Positions 42,950-52,093 of a DNA stretch of 54,913 nt are shown piece by piece. The stretch lies in assembly GCA_023415835.1 (NCBI GenBank), contig JAEZJK010000062.1:1-54913 (forward strand), given 5' to 3'. The position numbers and the translations under genes are program-made. The notes under the pieces are model-generated. The model did not search any database. It was given only the letters and a program-made list of their open reading frames with translations, and was not told the origin of the DNA. This stretch comes from Bacillota bacterium (GTDB lineage: Bacteria > Bacillota > UBA4882 > UBA8346). Within the stretch, counting starts at the first letter, position 1; every line of letters begins with the position of its first letter.

Positions 42950-42951
42950 CA

Positions 42952-43530
42952 ATGGACCGAAATGAAATTATTAAAATATTAACGGAAACCCTCTCCAAAG
43001 CCCGTCTCGACCATTGCCTCAGAGTTGAAGCTATAGCCCTTGAACTAGCCTCCCATTTTCAAACGCCTTCGGAATTGGTTTCTCCCGCCGCTTTACTTCA
43101 TGATTTATGCCGGGAATATGACCGGGATAAACTCTTGAAACTAGCGGCTTATTTTGATATAGTAATAGACGATATTGAGAAGGCGGAGCCTTTATTGCTT
43201 CACGGGCCAGTTGCGGCGGCAATTGCTAAAACCAGTATGGGTATTGATCAACCTTCGGTTTTAGATGCTATCTCCTATCATATTACAGGGGCGCCAAAGG
43301 TATCTCCCTTAGTTGATTTGGTTTTTGTAGCTGATTTTATTGAACCGGGCCGGGCTTTTGAACAAGCCCGAACCCTTCGGGAACAGGCTTTTGAGCTTAG
43401 CCCTGATCAATTAGTGTTAAAAGTATTTAACCGTACTATTGATTATGTCGTTAAACAAGGGTACTTAATCCACCCTCGCAGTGTAGCTGGGAGAAATGAA
43501 TTGATAATGAAAGGTGTTTTAGATAATTAA
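42952..43530 (+). CDS. yqeK: Bis(5'-nucleosyl)-tetraphosphatase YqeK (HD domain)
   Basis: 192 residues. The HD-domain metal ligands lie in RLDHCLRVEAIA, AALLHDLCREY, LLHGPVAA and ISYHITG; FVADFIEPGR is the family's conserved block. It cleaves Ap4A symmetrically to ADP and acts in stress control. Usual place between nadD and rsfS. The stop overlaps the rsfS start by one base. Confidence 0.92.
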   Translation: MDRNEIIKILTETLSKARLDHCLRVEAIALELASHFQTPSELVSPAALLHDLCREYDRDKLLKLAAYFDIVIDDIEKAEPLLLHGPVAAAIAKTSMGIDQPSVLDAISYHITGAPKVSPLVDLVFVADFIEPGRAFEQARTLREQAFELSPDQLVLKVFNRTIDYVVKQGYLIHPRSVAGRNELIMKGVLDN

Positions 43531-43862
43531 TGGAGCATTTGTTGGAAATCGCCTTAGAAGCGGCTAATGAGAAAAAAGCTATTAACCCGGTAATTTTGGA
43601 TTTGCGTAATTTGTCAGGAGTGACTGACTTTTTTTTAGTCTGTTCCGGCCAGAGCCAGGTCCAAGTCCGGTCAATTGCTGATAATATCTTAGATAAAGCC
43701 CAAGAATGTGGTTTAAAACTTCCCTCAAAGGAAGGATATCAAAATGGCCTTTGGGTTTTACTCGACTTCGGCCAATTGGTTATTCACATTTTACAAGATC
43801 GCGAACGTGAATTTTATTGTTTAGAGCAACTATGGCATGAGGCAAAGGTAGTTGAGATTTAA
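43530..43862 (+). CDS. rsfS: Ribosomal silencing factor RsfS
   Basis: 110 residues. VTDFFLVCSGQSQVQVRSIADNI and the C-terminal GxVVHIF-like QLVIHILQDREREFYCLEQLW match the family. RsfS binds uL14 and blocks subunit joining when nutrients are short. Coupled to yqeK; a long palindrome separates it from leuS. Confidence 0.94.
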   Translation: MEHLLEIALEAANEKKAINPVILDLRNLSGVTDFFLVCSGQSQVQVRSIADNILDKAQECGLKLPSKEGYQNGLWVLLDFGQLVIHILQDREREFYCLEQLWHEAKVVEI

Positions 43863-43876
43863 AAAGTGTTTGGTTA

Positions 43877-43977
43877 TCTACTTTGTTAAATTCAATAATT
43901 TAGGTTCGTTTTAAAAATAATCGCGAACGATTTAACGCGTTATTTTCAAAACGTAAGTTTTAATTTAACAAAGTAGA
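43877..43977. repeat. Long imperfect palindrome in the leuS leader
   Basis: Perfect 16-bp arms TCTACTTTGTTAAATT (43877-43892) and their complement (43962-43977) enclose a second 14-bp stem with one mismatch (43907-43920 with 43940-43953). The right arm ends 7 bp before the GGGAGG of leuS. No T-box sequence is present. It resembles in layout the palindromes before mraY and rnhA, although the arm sequence is different. Confidence 0.65.
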
Positions 43978-43999
43978 ATTATAATGGGAGGCAACTGCA

Positions 44000-46450
44000 A
44001 TGAGCAAGGTCACTAAGTACCATCCGCAAGAAATCGAGCCGCGTTGGCAGGGAAAATGGGAAACGGAAGGGATTAACCGTTCCTTAATCAACCATGATAA
44101 ACCGAAGTATTATGCCTTAACTATGCTTCCTTACCCAAGCGGGGATCTTCATATCGGGCATTGGTACGCCCTTACCCCTTCGGACGCCCATGCCCGTTAT
44201 AAGCGGATGAAGGGTTATAATGTATTATTCCCGATGGGTTTTGACGCTTTCGGGCTCCCGGCTGAGAATGCCGCTATTAAGAGAGGGATTCATCCCTTTA
44301 AGTGGACTATCGGCAATATTGAAAGAATGCGCCAGCAACTTAAGTCAATGGGCGCCATTTTTGACTGGAAACGCGAGATCATTTCTTGTTTACCGGATTA
44401 TTATAAATGGACCCAATGGTTCTTCCTGAAGTTTTACGAAAAGGGAATCGCTTATAAGAAATTTTCTCCCGTCGATTTTTGCCCGCAGTGTAACACTACT
44501 TTAGCCCGGGAACAAGTATGGGGTGAAGACCGACATTGCGAACGTTGTGGAACTCCGGTTATTAAAAAAGAACTAAACCAATGGTTCTTTAAAATTACTG
44601 ATTATGCTGAGGAATTATTAGATTTTTCCGGAATCGACTGGCCGGAACGGGTCATTACCATGCAACAAAACTGGATTGGCCGAAGCGAAGGAGCGGAAGT
44701 TCTCTTTCATACCGAGACTGGACAGGAAATTAAAATCTTTACTACCAGGCCGGATACCTTATGGGGGGTCACTTTTATGGTGCTTGCCCCGGAACATCCT
44801 TTGGTTCAGGAAATTAATCCTCCTCAATACCGCCAGGAAGTGGAGGAGTATGTATCGAAGGCCAGCCGCCAAACTGAAATTGAGCGTTTATCAACTACAA
44901 AGGAAAAGACCGGTGTCTTTTCCGGCGCTTACGCCATTAATCCGGTTAACGGGGAAAGAATCCCAATTTGGATTGCGGACTATGTAATGATGGGTTACGG
45001 AACTGGAGCAATCATGGCTGTTCCAGCCCATGATGAACGTGATTTTGATTTTGCAAATAAATATCAATTGCCGGTTAGAATGGTTATTGCCCCGGCTCAA
45101 GGGGATCTGCCCGAAAAATTGGCCTCAGCCTATACCGAAGTTGATAACGGGGTAATGGTGAATTCCGGACCGTTCAGCGGTACCAGCGCCAGCGAAGGGA
45201 AGGCAAAAGTCACCGCATGGCTTGAAGAAAAAGGAATCGGCTCGAAAACGGTTAATTATCGTTTGCGGGATTGGTTGATTAGCCGGCAGCGTTATTGGGG
45301 GGCTCCAATCCCGATTATTTACTGTGAAAAATGCGGAACCGTCCCGGTACCTTATCAAGATTTGCCGGTTTTATTACCGGAGGATGCTGAATTTCTCCCC
45401 ACCGGTGAATCGCCCCTTAAGTACCATGAAGGTTTCCGCCGGACGACTTGCCCTCAATGTGGTGGACCCGCTGAACGCGAGACTGACACTATGGATACTT
45501 TTATGTGTTCCTCATGGTATCAGTATGGTTATTTAAGCCCTTATTATCAGGGTGAAACTCCGTTTGATCCGAAAGAAGCCGCCTATTGGCTCCCGGTTGA
45601 CATCTATACCGGCGGAATCGAGCATGCCTGTATGCACTTGATTTATACCCGGTTTTTCACCAAGGCAATTCGTGACTTGGGCCTGGTCGATTTCGGGGAA
45701 CCAATGGTTAAGCTGAGAAACCAGGGGATTATTCTCGGGGAAGACAGCGAAAAGATGAGCAAGTCCCGGGGTAATGTAGTAGCCCCAGACGATCTGGTAG
45801 GGCGTTATGGGGCGGATGCTGTAAGGGCTTACTTGATGTTCGGTTGGCGTTGGGAACAAGGCGGACCATGGGACAATCGTGGGATCGAGGGAATGTACCG
45901 TTTCTTAAACCGGTTATGGGAATTGACTTTAGAGTCGGTAGCTCCCAATTCTAATCTGGAAGCTGAAAAAATCGTCCGTCGCAAAACCCATCAAACTATC
46001 GCCAAAGCGTCACGGGAGATTGAAATATTTTCATTTAACACTTACCTTGCTTCGATAATGGAACTTTCCAACGTGATGGCTAAATATAAAACGGAAATTT
46101 TTAGGACTCAAGCTTGGACTGAAGCTGTAAAAACAATTTCGTTATTAATAGCCCCCGCCTGCCCACATTTGGCGGAAGAAGTATGGACCACATTGGGCTA
46201 TGGTTATTCGATCCACAATCAAGCATGGCCGGTTTTTGATCCGGAACTTGCCGCCGAAGAAAATGTAGAAATAGCAATTCAAGTTAATGGCAAGATCCGG
46301 GATAAAATGGTGGTTCCGGTAGGCAGCCAGGAAGATGAGTTAAAGGGATTGGCCTTGAATAACCCTACCCTTAAACCTCATTTGGACGGTAAGGTTATTC
46401 GAAAAGTTATAATAGTGCCGGACCGCCTGGTTAATATCGTAGTTAGTTGA
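44000..46450 (+). CDS. leuS: Leucyl-tRNA synthetase
   Basis: 816 residues, the bacterial class I form. PYPSGDLHIGH holds the HIGH motif, EKMSKSRGN holds KMSKS, a CP1 editing domain lies at about 220-420 (TTRPDTLWG, the GTGAIMAVPAHDERD block), and a zinc-type knuckle CPQC...CERC sits near 160. It charges tRNA-Leu. The ATG follows GGGAGG. Overlaps the metalloprotease gene by one base. Confidence 0.97.
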   Translation: MSKVTKYHPQEIEPRWQGKWETEGINRSLINHDKPKYYALTMLPYPSGDLHIGHWYALTPSDAHARYKRMKGYNVLFPMGFDAFGLPAENAAIKRGIHPFKWTIGNIERMRQQLKSMGAIFDWKREIISCLPDYYKWTQWFFLKFYEKGIAYKKFSPVDFCPQCNTTLAREQVWGEDRHCERCGTPVIKKELNQWFFKITDYAEELLDFSGIDWPERVITMQQNWIGRSEGAEVLFHTETGQEIKIFTTRPDTLWGVTFMVLAPEHPLVQEINPPQYRQEVEEYVSKASRQTEIERLSTTKEKTGVFSGAYAINPVNGERIPIWIADYVMMGYGTGAIMAVPAHDERDFDFANKYQLPVRMVIAPAQGDLPEKLASAYTEVDNGVMVNSGPFSGTSASEGKAKVTAWLEEKGIGSKTVNYRLRDWLISRQRYWGAPIPIIYCEKCGTVPVPYQDLPVLLPEDAEFLPTGESPLKYHEGFRRTTCPQCGGPAERETDTMDTFMCSSWYQYGYLSPYYQGETPFDPKEAAYWLPVDIYTGGIEHACMHLIYTRFFTKAIRDLGLVDFGEPMVKLRNQGIILGEDSEKMSKSRGNVVAPDDLVGRYGADAVRAYLMFGWRWEQGGPWDNRGIEGMYRFLNRLWELTLESVAPNSNLEAEKIVRRKTHQTIAKASREIEIFSFNTYLASIMELSNVMAKYKTEIFRTQAWTEAVKTISLLIAPACPHLAEEVWTTLGYGYSIHNQAWPVFDPELAAEENVEIAIQVNGKIRDKMVVPVGSQEDELKGLALNNPTLKPHLDGKVIRKVIIVPDRLVNIVVS

Positions 46451-46995
46451 TGAACATTTTCGAAATACCGCTCCGGATCATCCCGGAGGAACGAAAAACA
46501 GTAACCGTTTCATATGATGGCGCCGTTTGTTCGATTAAAGTACCCATATCGTTAAAGCGCCAACCAAAACGCGGAGCCGGATATATTGACCGGGTATATT
46601 GGAAAATACTCGGTCAAATTTTTGAACCGAAACTTAAAGAACGGACTGAAGAGCTAAATTGTTTTTTCTATAATTTTCCTTATCAATCTGTCCGTTACCA
46701 TCGGCAATTCCGTAGGTGGGGTTCCTGTTCGTCATTGAGGAATATCAATATATCCCACCGGTTGATAGGCGCCCCTCAATTTTTAGTTGATTACGTAATA
46801 ATTCACGAGTTGGCCCATTTAAAGCATTTGGATCATAGCCGTGATTTTTGGGATTTAGTCAGGAAAACCGGTGTTGAACCTCGGTTAATCCGTAAAAATA
46901 TTCAACAATATGGTTATACGTGGCACTTAGACTATCAAAAGTGGTTAATAAAGGTTAAACAACTTATAGTTGAATCGGAAATACCAAAAAAGTAA
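46450..46995 (+). CDS. YgjP-like zinc metallopeptidase (M48-related)
   Basis: 181 residues from ATG 46450, which overlaps the leuS stop (TGATG). HELAHLKHLDHSRDFW gives the HExxH zinc site plus a third ligand, as in the YgjP/DUF45 family; WGSCSS is the family's conserved upstream word. The role in the cell is poorly known. A terminator follows at once, ending the long operon. Confidence 0.85.
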   Translation: MNIFEIPLRIIPEERKTVTVSYDGAVCSIKVPISLKRQPKRGAGYIDRVYWKILGQIFEPKLKERTEELNCFFYNFPYQSVRYHRQFRRWGSCSSLRNINISHRLIGAPQFLVDYVIIHELAHLKHLDHSRDFWDLVRKTGVEPRLIRKNIQQYGYTWHLDYQKWLIKVKQLIVESEIPKK

Positions 46996-47021
46996 GCCCG
47001 GGGAAACACCGGGCTTTTTTG
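46994..47021 (+). terminator. Rho-independent terminator
   Basis: AAGCCCGG (46994-47001) and CCGGGCTT (47009-47016) form the stem, followed by TTTT. It ends the leuS operon. Confidence 0.88.
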
Positions 47022-47091
47022 TTTGAATAAAACCCCAGTTAAAAGGGGAATTTAATTTTCAAGAAATTCAAAATGCCCTGGGGTGAAAATT

Positions 47092-48399
47092 GTGAGTAAC
47101 TTAAAAAAGTTTTCCTTGTTTTTCTCGATTATTGGAATAATACTTATCACTTTGCTTGCTTCGAGTATAATACAATTATCGGCTTTGCCAGAGATTCTTC
47201 GAATCTCTCCGGGACAAGAATTCATTCTTTCGGTCCGTTATCCGTTATGCTTTGATCAGGAATCAAAGCAGAAGCCCAAAAAGGATAAAGTCACTAAAAT
47301 CCTGACTAACCGGTTAATATTAAATTCTAACAGCATAGACCGTTTTGATGTGCAACTTCGGCTATTTGGGTCTATTCCTCTTAAGAAATTAAGAGTAGAG
47401 GTAGCGGAACCTCCTAAGGTAATACCTGGAGGCCAAGCAATTGGGGTACTTTTTTCAAGCACAGGAGTAGTTATGGTCGGGCATGTCCCCTTACGAAGCA
47501 TTGAACGGCAACAACTCTATCCCGCCCGTGACGCTGGATTAAAAATTGGCGATATTATTTTGAAAATCAATGATCTTCCAATTAAGCGGGTGGGCGATGT
47601 CGAGATGATTGTCAAAAATTACCAACCGGAACAAAAAGCTATCCAGCTTTTGGTCAACCGGAACGGGAGGCTGATCTCTTTTAAAATAAAACCAGTCCTT
47701 TCCCATGGTTTTGAAGGGGACTCCAATCTCCAATACCGGTTGGGAATCTTAATCGAAGATCCCGCTGCCGGTGTAGGGACATTAACTTTTATCGAACCTA
47801 ACTCACATCGGTTTGCCGGATTAGGCCATCGGATTTCTCACTTTGCCGGGAAACAAAACATCCCTTTTCATAAAGGGGAAATTATCTTAGCGGATATTAG
47901 CGGCGTCCGGAGAGGGCAACCAGGAGAACCCGGAGAAAAGATTGGAATCTTCAGCGCTAATCAAATTCCCATCGGTAAAATAGAAAAAAATTCCCGGTTT
48001 GGTATTTATGGTACTTTATCACGGAAAATTCCGTTTGAATCGAAACCGATCCCGATTGCATATAGCTCTCAAATCAAATTGGGTCCGGCGGAAATATTTA
48101 CAGTCATTAAAGGGCAGCAAATTCGTAAATATCAAGTGGAGATTATTAAAATTTTCCGCCAAGATATACCCAGGGATAAGGGGATAGTAATCAGGGTAAC
48201 CGATCCGGAACTATTAAAGGAGACAGGAGGGATTATTCAAGGAATGAGCGGTAGCCCGATAATTCAAGACCATAAATTGGTTGGCGCAGTGACTCATGTT
48301 TTTGTGAATGACCCAACCAAAGGTTACGGCGTCCTTGCAGAATGGATGGTTAATGAAATTAAATCTATCAAAAATAATTATCAAGGCAAAGCATCTTAA
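47092..48399 (+). CDS. spoIVB: SpoIVB serine peptidase
   Basis: About 435 residues from GTG 47092 (GGGGTG ahead; GTG 47083 is the alternative). An N-terminal membrane anchor is followed by a PDZ domain (about 105-200) and the S55 peptidase domain with H in GLGHRIS and the catalytic Ser of GMSGSPIIQ (about residue 388). It is made in the forespore and signals across the septum to switch on pro-sigma-K processing. Placed immediately before spo0A, as in most spore formers. Confidence 0.94.
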   Translation: MSNLKKFSLFFSIIGIILITLLASSIIQLSALPEILRISPGQEFILSVRYPLCFDQESKQKPKKDKVTKILTNRLILNSNSIDRFDVQLRLFGSIPLKKLRVEVAEPPKVIPGGQAIGVLFSSTGVVMVGHVPLRSIERQQLYPARDAGLKIGDIILKINDLPIKRVGDVEMIVKNYQPEQKAIQLLVNRNGRLISFKIKPVLSHGFEGDSNLQYRLGILIEDPAAGVGTLTFIEPNSHRFAGLGHRISHFAGKQNIPFHKGEIILADISGVRRGQPGEPGEKIGIFSANQIPIGKIEKNSRFGIYGTLSRKIPFESKPIPIAYSSQIKLGPAEIFTVIKGQQIRKYQVEIIKIFRQDIPRDKGIVIRVTDPELLKETGGIIQGMSGSPIIQDHKLVGAVTHVFVNDPTKGYGVLAEWMVNEIKSIKNNYQGKAS

Positions 48400-48414
48400 A
48401 CAGATGCTTTTTTT
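48388..48414 (+). terminator. Rho-independent terminator after spoIVB
   Basis: AAAGCATCT (48388-48396) and AGATGCTTT (48402-48410) pair around a 5-nt loop, followed by TTTT. The stem begins before the spoIVB stop codon. Confidence 0.88.
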
Positions 48415-48463
48415 GATCGCATTCCGAAATAAAACAATTGCGGCATATAAAAATTAGAAATAA

Positions 48464-48493
48464 AAAGGAATTTGCTATTGCATAGCGAAATTA
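48464..48493 (+). promoter_or_regulatory. Possible sigma-H-type promoter of spo0A
   Basis: AAAGGAATTT (48464-48473) and, after 11 bp, GCGAAATTA (48485-48493) resemble the sigma-H consensus (AGGAWWW, then GAAT). The -10 has one mismatch. No Spo0A box (TGTCGAA) was noticed close by. Confidence 0.35.
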
Positions 48494-48522
48494 AAATGTT
48501 ATGGTTTTGGAGGTGTAAGGTT

Positions 48523-49305
48523 TTGGATATTATTAGACTCGGGATTGCCGATGACAATCTGGGGTTTTGCATTCTTCTACAGGACTATTTTAAACTTCAA
48601 CCTGGAATTAAGATTGAGTTAATTGTCCATAATGGCCGTGAATTAATTAAAGCGCTACCGGAAAAAGAATTGGATCTAATATTGTTGGATATGATTATGC
48701 CTGAGATCGATGGCTTAGGTGTTTTAAAGTGGTTAAAAGAACATCAACTACTTAAGAAACCGAAGGTAATTATTTTTTCCGCTTTTGCCAAAGAAGAAGT
48801 TGCCCGGCAGGCTGTAGAGCTCGGAGTCGATTATTACATATTAAAACCTTTTGATTTAAAAACTTTAAAACAACGGATTTTCGAAGTTGCGTCAAATCCG
48901 CTTACTGAGCAAATTGTTAAACCAAAGATAGTTAATAACCGCTACCAGGGCCTTGAAAAAAAAGTTTCCGATATCATCCAAACATTAGGGATTCCCACTC
49001 ATTTTAAAGGATATTCATACTTAGAAGCAGCAATTATTAAAGTTGTCCAAGAACCTAACCTGATCAACGAAGTTACCACTAAACTTTATCCCTTCATCGC
49101 TAGGTACTTTAATACTAATGAGCAGCGTGTTGAAAGGGCGATGCGATTTGCGATTGAAACAGCTTGGAACAAAGGGAATGTCCAAATTTTACATGATTTA
49201 TTCGGATATTGCGTTGACAATCAAAAAGGGAAACCCACGAACGCTTCATTTATTGCCAAAATTTCCGATAAAATCCGCTTGGAACTTAAAAACCGTGCCG
49301 TTTAA
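48523..49305 (+). CDS. spo0A: Sporulation master regulator Spo0A
   Basis: 260 residues from TTG 48523, 7 bp after GGAGGTG; the frame is open further back but lacks a site. The receiver domain has the phospho-acceptor D56 in LLDMIMP, and K in ILKPFD. The C-terminal DNA-binding domain contains the recognition region NEQRVERAMRFAIETAWNKGN, nearly identical in style to Bacillus Spo0A. It commits the cell to sporulation when phosphorylated. This gene is the strongest evidence for an endospore former. Confidence 0.95.
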   Translation: MDIIRLGIADDNLGFCILLQDYFKLQPGIKIELIVHNGRELIKALPEKELDLILLDMIMPEIDGLGVLKWLKEHQLLKKPKVIIFSAFAKEEVARQAVELGVDYYILKPFDLKTLKQRIFEVASNPLTEQIVKPKIVNNRYQGLEKKVSDIIQTLGIPTHFKGYSYLEAAIIKVVQEPNLINEVTTKLYPFIARYFNTNEQRVERAMRFAIETAWNKGNVQILHDLFGYCVDNQKGKPTNASFIAKISDKIRLELKNRAV

Positions 49306-49318
49306 TGGAGGAAACCAA

Positions 49319-50440
49319 TTGGAATTGAAGGCGAAAGCCCGGATTGATTCCCGGACCAAAAATTTGGTAAAACGAATCAAACCAGGTGAAATAGCAGTTA
49401 TTGATCATGCCGATCTTGATCAGGTTGCGGCTGATTCTTTAGTCCAAGCGAAAGTAAAGCTAGTAATTAACGCTAGCCCTTCGATAACCGGAAGATATCC
49501 TAATCCTGGCCCTTCCAAATTACTTGAGGAAGGAATCAATATTTTAGATAATATTGGCAAGGATTTCTTTAATAAAATCCACGAAGGTGATTTTATAGAA
49601 ATAAAGGGGAATCAAGTTTTTAGAGGCACAGAACTGGTCGGTGAAGGTGAATTTTTAGAATTAAATTCAGTGAAGCTTCGCTTAAAAGAAATCCGGCGTA
49701 ATTTAGTTTCGGAATTGGATAAGTTTTTACATAATACACTAGAATATGCAATGAGGGAAAAAGATTTAATTTTAGGTTCCCCAAGCATTCCACCGGTTAA
49801 AGTAAAAATTGACGGCAAACCGGTAGTCGTTGTGGTCAGGGGTCAAAATTACCGGGAAGATCTATCGATTATTAAATCTTATATTGATGATGTTCATCCG
49901 GTTTTAATCGGAGTTGATGGCGGCGCCGACGCCTTGATTGAGTTTGGTTATCGCCCCCATTTAATCATGGGGGACATGGATAGTGTTTCAGACCGGGCCT
50001 TGCAGTCGGGAGCGGAGCTAATTGTACATGCCTATCAGGATGGAAGGGCTCCAGGTTTGGAACGTATCAATAAGCTTGATTTAAAAGCTGGAATTTTCCC
50101 AGCACCTGGAACCAGTGAAGATATAGCGTTATTATTAGCATATGAAAAAGGCGCAAACCTGATTGTAGCAGTCGGTACCCACTCAAATATGATTGATTTT
50201 CTTGAAAAGGGACGGCGTGGTATGGGTAGTACCTTTTTAGTAAGGTTAAAAGTCGGTTCGATCCTGGTTGATGCCCGTGGCGTCAGTAGGATTTATCAAG
50301 GCCGGATTAAATTGCGTTACTTGTTACAGATTTCAGTGGCTGGTATAATGGCAATTGGCGTTGTTTTATATCAGACTCAATGGTCCAGGGATTTTCTCAG
50401 GGCATTTTGGCTGCAAATGAAAGTCCTATTAGGTTTATAA
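49319..50440 (+). CDS. steA: SteA-like cytokinetic ring protein
   Basis: 373 residues from TTG 49319 behind GGAGGAAA; the frame is open back into spo0A. A thiamin-pyrophosphokinase-like domain (VDGGADALIEFGYRPHLIMGDMDSVSD) is followed by one C-terminal membrane helix (about 335-355). SteA pairs with SteB in cell division and envelope maintenance in actinobacteria; the pair is also common beside spo0A in Bacillota. The steB-like gene follows after 38 bp. Confidence 0.85.
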   Translation: MELKAKARIDSRTKNLVKRIKPGEIAVIDHADLDQVAADSLVQAKVKLVINASPSITGRYPNPGPSKLLEEGINILDNIGKDFFNKIHEGDFIEIKGNQVFRGTELVGEGEFLELNSVKLRLKEIRRNLVSELDKFLHNTLEYAMREKDLILGSPSIPPVKVKIDGKPVVVVVRGQNYREDLSIIKSYIDDVHPVLIGVDGGADALIEFGYRPHLIMGDMDSVSDRALQSGAELIVHAYQDGRAPGLERINKLDLKAGIFPAPGTSEDIALLLAYEKGANLIVAVGTHSNMIDFLEKGRRGMGSTFLVRLKVGSILVDARGVSRIYQGRIKLRYLLQISVAGIMAIGVVLYQTQWSRDFLRAFWLQMKVLLGL

Positions 50441-50478
50441 CTCGGTAGTATTTCTTGTGCTATTATTAGGAGGCTTCC

Positions 50479-51372
50479 ATGATTGTTGACTTACGCTACC
50501 ATGTTGTTTCAATAGTTTCAGTGTTCTTAGCCTTGGGTCTGGGAATAATCATCGGCGCCAATTTAAGCCACTCAGCTAGTGTTCAGATGGAAAAACAATT
50601 AGAAAGGCTCGAGGTTACTTACGAGAATATCCGGGAAGATCAAAAACTGATGCAGGCTTCCTTAAAAGCCAAAGACAGTGAGATTGAGGTCGCTAATCAA
50701 TTTCAAAAAGCGATAGTCCCCAATTTAATAGTAAATCGCCTCTTAGGCAAAAGGATCGCCATTATACGCACTAATAGTACGGTTGATTTTAAATATGCCA
50801 AAAAAATGGTTAGCTTATTACGTCAAGCCGGAGCAGAAGTCACTTCCGTCACTTCGATCACCAAAACTATAAACCTTGGCGATCCTCAATTTCGGACTGA
50901 ATTGTTAGATGCGTTTGATCTCCACTCAACGGATGATAAAACCCTCTTATCGTTACTAAGTTCAAAAATAATTCAAATTATCTTAAGGGGCGAAGGTAGC
51001 TCTCAATTAATATATTTACAAAATAAAGATTTAATTCAATTATGGGGGGACTATAACCGGGGCTCTGTTGACACCTTGGTTTTTTTAGGGGGCGGAATGA
51101 ACCCTGAAAATAATTTCCAACGGGAAATCGATCTTCCTCTATTAGATGCGGTACGTAAAACCGGGGTAACCTTAGTGGGAGTGGAACCTAGTTTTGTAAC
51201 CGAATCATATATGCGGACTTATCAATCTAAATGTCAAGGGACAGTGGACAACGTTGACACTTCCCCCGGGGAGGCGACATTAGTATATCTCTTGGCTTCG
51301 GGTAGAAAGGGTTTCTATGGGGTCAAGGATACCGCCCGGGCACTAATCCCCGAATTTAAATTAAATTTTTAA
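50479..51372 (+). CDS. steB: SteB/MctB-like (copper transporter family) membrane protein
   Basis: 297 residues. DLRYHVVSIVSVFLALGLGIIIG forms the N-terminal membrane helix, followed by a coiled coil (about 35-75) and a soluble domain (about 90-290). Databases often call the family copper transporter (MctB), but next to steA it is better read as the SteB coiled-coil partner. AGGAGGC precedes the ATG. Confidence 0.82.
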   Translation: MIVDLRYHVVSIVSVFLALGLGIIIGANLSHSASVQMEKQLERLEVTYENIREDQKLMQASLKAKDSEIEVANQFQKAIVPNLIVNRLLGKRIAIIRTNSTVDFKYAKKMVSLLRQAGAEVTSVTSITKTINLGDPQFRTELLDAFDLHSTDDKTLLSLLSSKIIQIILRGEGSSQLIYLQNKDLIQLWGDYNRGSVDTLVFLGGGMNPENNFQREIDLPLLDAVRKTGVTLVGVEPSFVTESYMRTYQSKCQGTVDNVDTSPGEATLVYLLASGRKGFYGVKDTARALIPEFKLNF

Positions 51373-51405
51373 ACTGGATAGCGATTTATATTGGAGGAAT
51401 TTCGG

Positions 51406-52089
51406 GTGGAAATTCAAAATGATCAAGTAACAATAATTATTCCGGCTTATAACGAAGGCAATTCGATTCAAGATACGGTCCAAGCTGTACAAAACCTGGG
51501 GATTGTTAATCAGGTTATTGTAGTTAACGATTGTTCCACTGACCTCACCGGAGATCTGGCTCAGGCAACCGGGGCCGAAGTTTTTAACCTATCCCGGAAT
51601 GTAGGGAAGGGTGGGGCAATCAATTTTGGGATGAAACATGCGAGGGGGGGGATAATTGGTTTAATCGATGGCGATCTAGGCAAGTCAGCGGCTGAAGTTG
51701 AGAAATTGATCATCCCGGTGGTCGAAAATAAAGCGGATATGACCATTGGTAGATTTCCTCCTGCGGCCAAAAAAGGTGGTTTTGGATTAGTAACAAACCT
51801 AGCTAAGAAAGGTATCATGTGGTTTACCGGGCTACAGGTATCCAGCCCGTTATCTGGTCAAAGAGTAATGCGGCGTGAGATTATCGAAAAAGTTGGCCCA
51901 ATGGAGGCCGGATTTGGAGTTGAAGTGGGCTTAACCATTGATGTTTTACGTCTTGGGTTCAGGGTAAAAGAAATTCCGGTACAAATGACCCATGCTGAGA
52001 CAGGGCGTGACTTGGCAGGTTTTCTCCACCGGGGGCACCAGTTCCTTGATGTGCTGGTTGTGCTTACGAAACGTTTATTTATGAGGTGA
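51406..52089 (+). CDS. Family 2 glycosyltransferase
   Basis: 227 residues from GTG 51406, 6 bp after GGAGGAA. The GT-A motifs are TIIIPAYNEG near the N-terminus, VIVVNDCSTD, and GLIDGDLGKS as the metal-binding DxD region. No membrane helices. It probably moves a sugar from a nucleotide donor to a lipid or polymer in envelope synthesis; the acceptor is unknown. Flanked by steB and an MraY-like transferase 4 bp downstream, so an envelope role is likely. Confidence 0.87.
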   Translation: MEIQNDQVTIIIPAYNEGNSIQDTVQAVQNLGIVNQVIVVNDCSTDLTGDLAQATGAEVFNLSRNVGKGGAINFGMKHARGGIIGLIDGDLGKSAAEVEKLIIPVVENKADMTIGRFPPAAKKGGFGLVTNLAKKGIMWFTGLQVSSPLSGQRVMRREIIEKVGPMEAGFGVEVGLTIDVLRLGFRVKEIPVQMTHAETGRDLAGFLHRGHQFLDVLVVLTKRLFMR

Positions 52090-52093
52090 TTCC

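Noticed and set aside
43863..43999. T-box riboswitch before leuS
   Set aside because: The spacer lacks the conserved T-box sequence and specifier-loop layout; it holds only the long palindrome.
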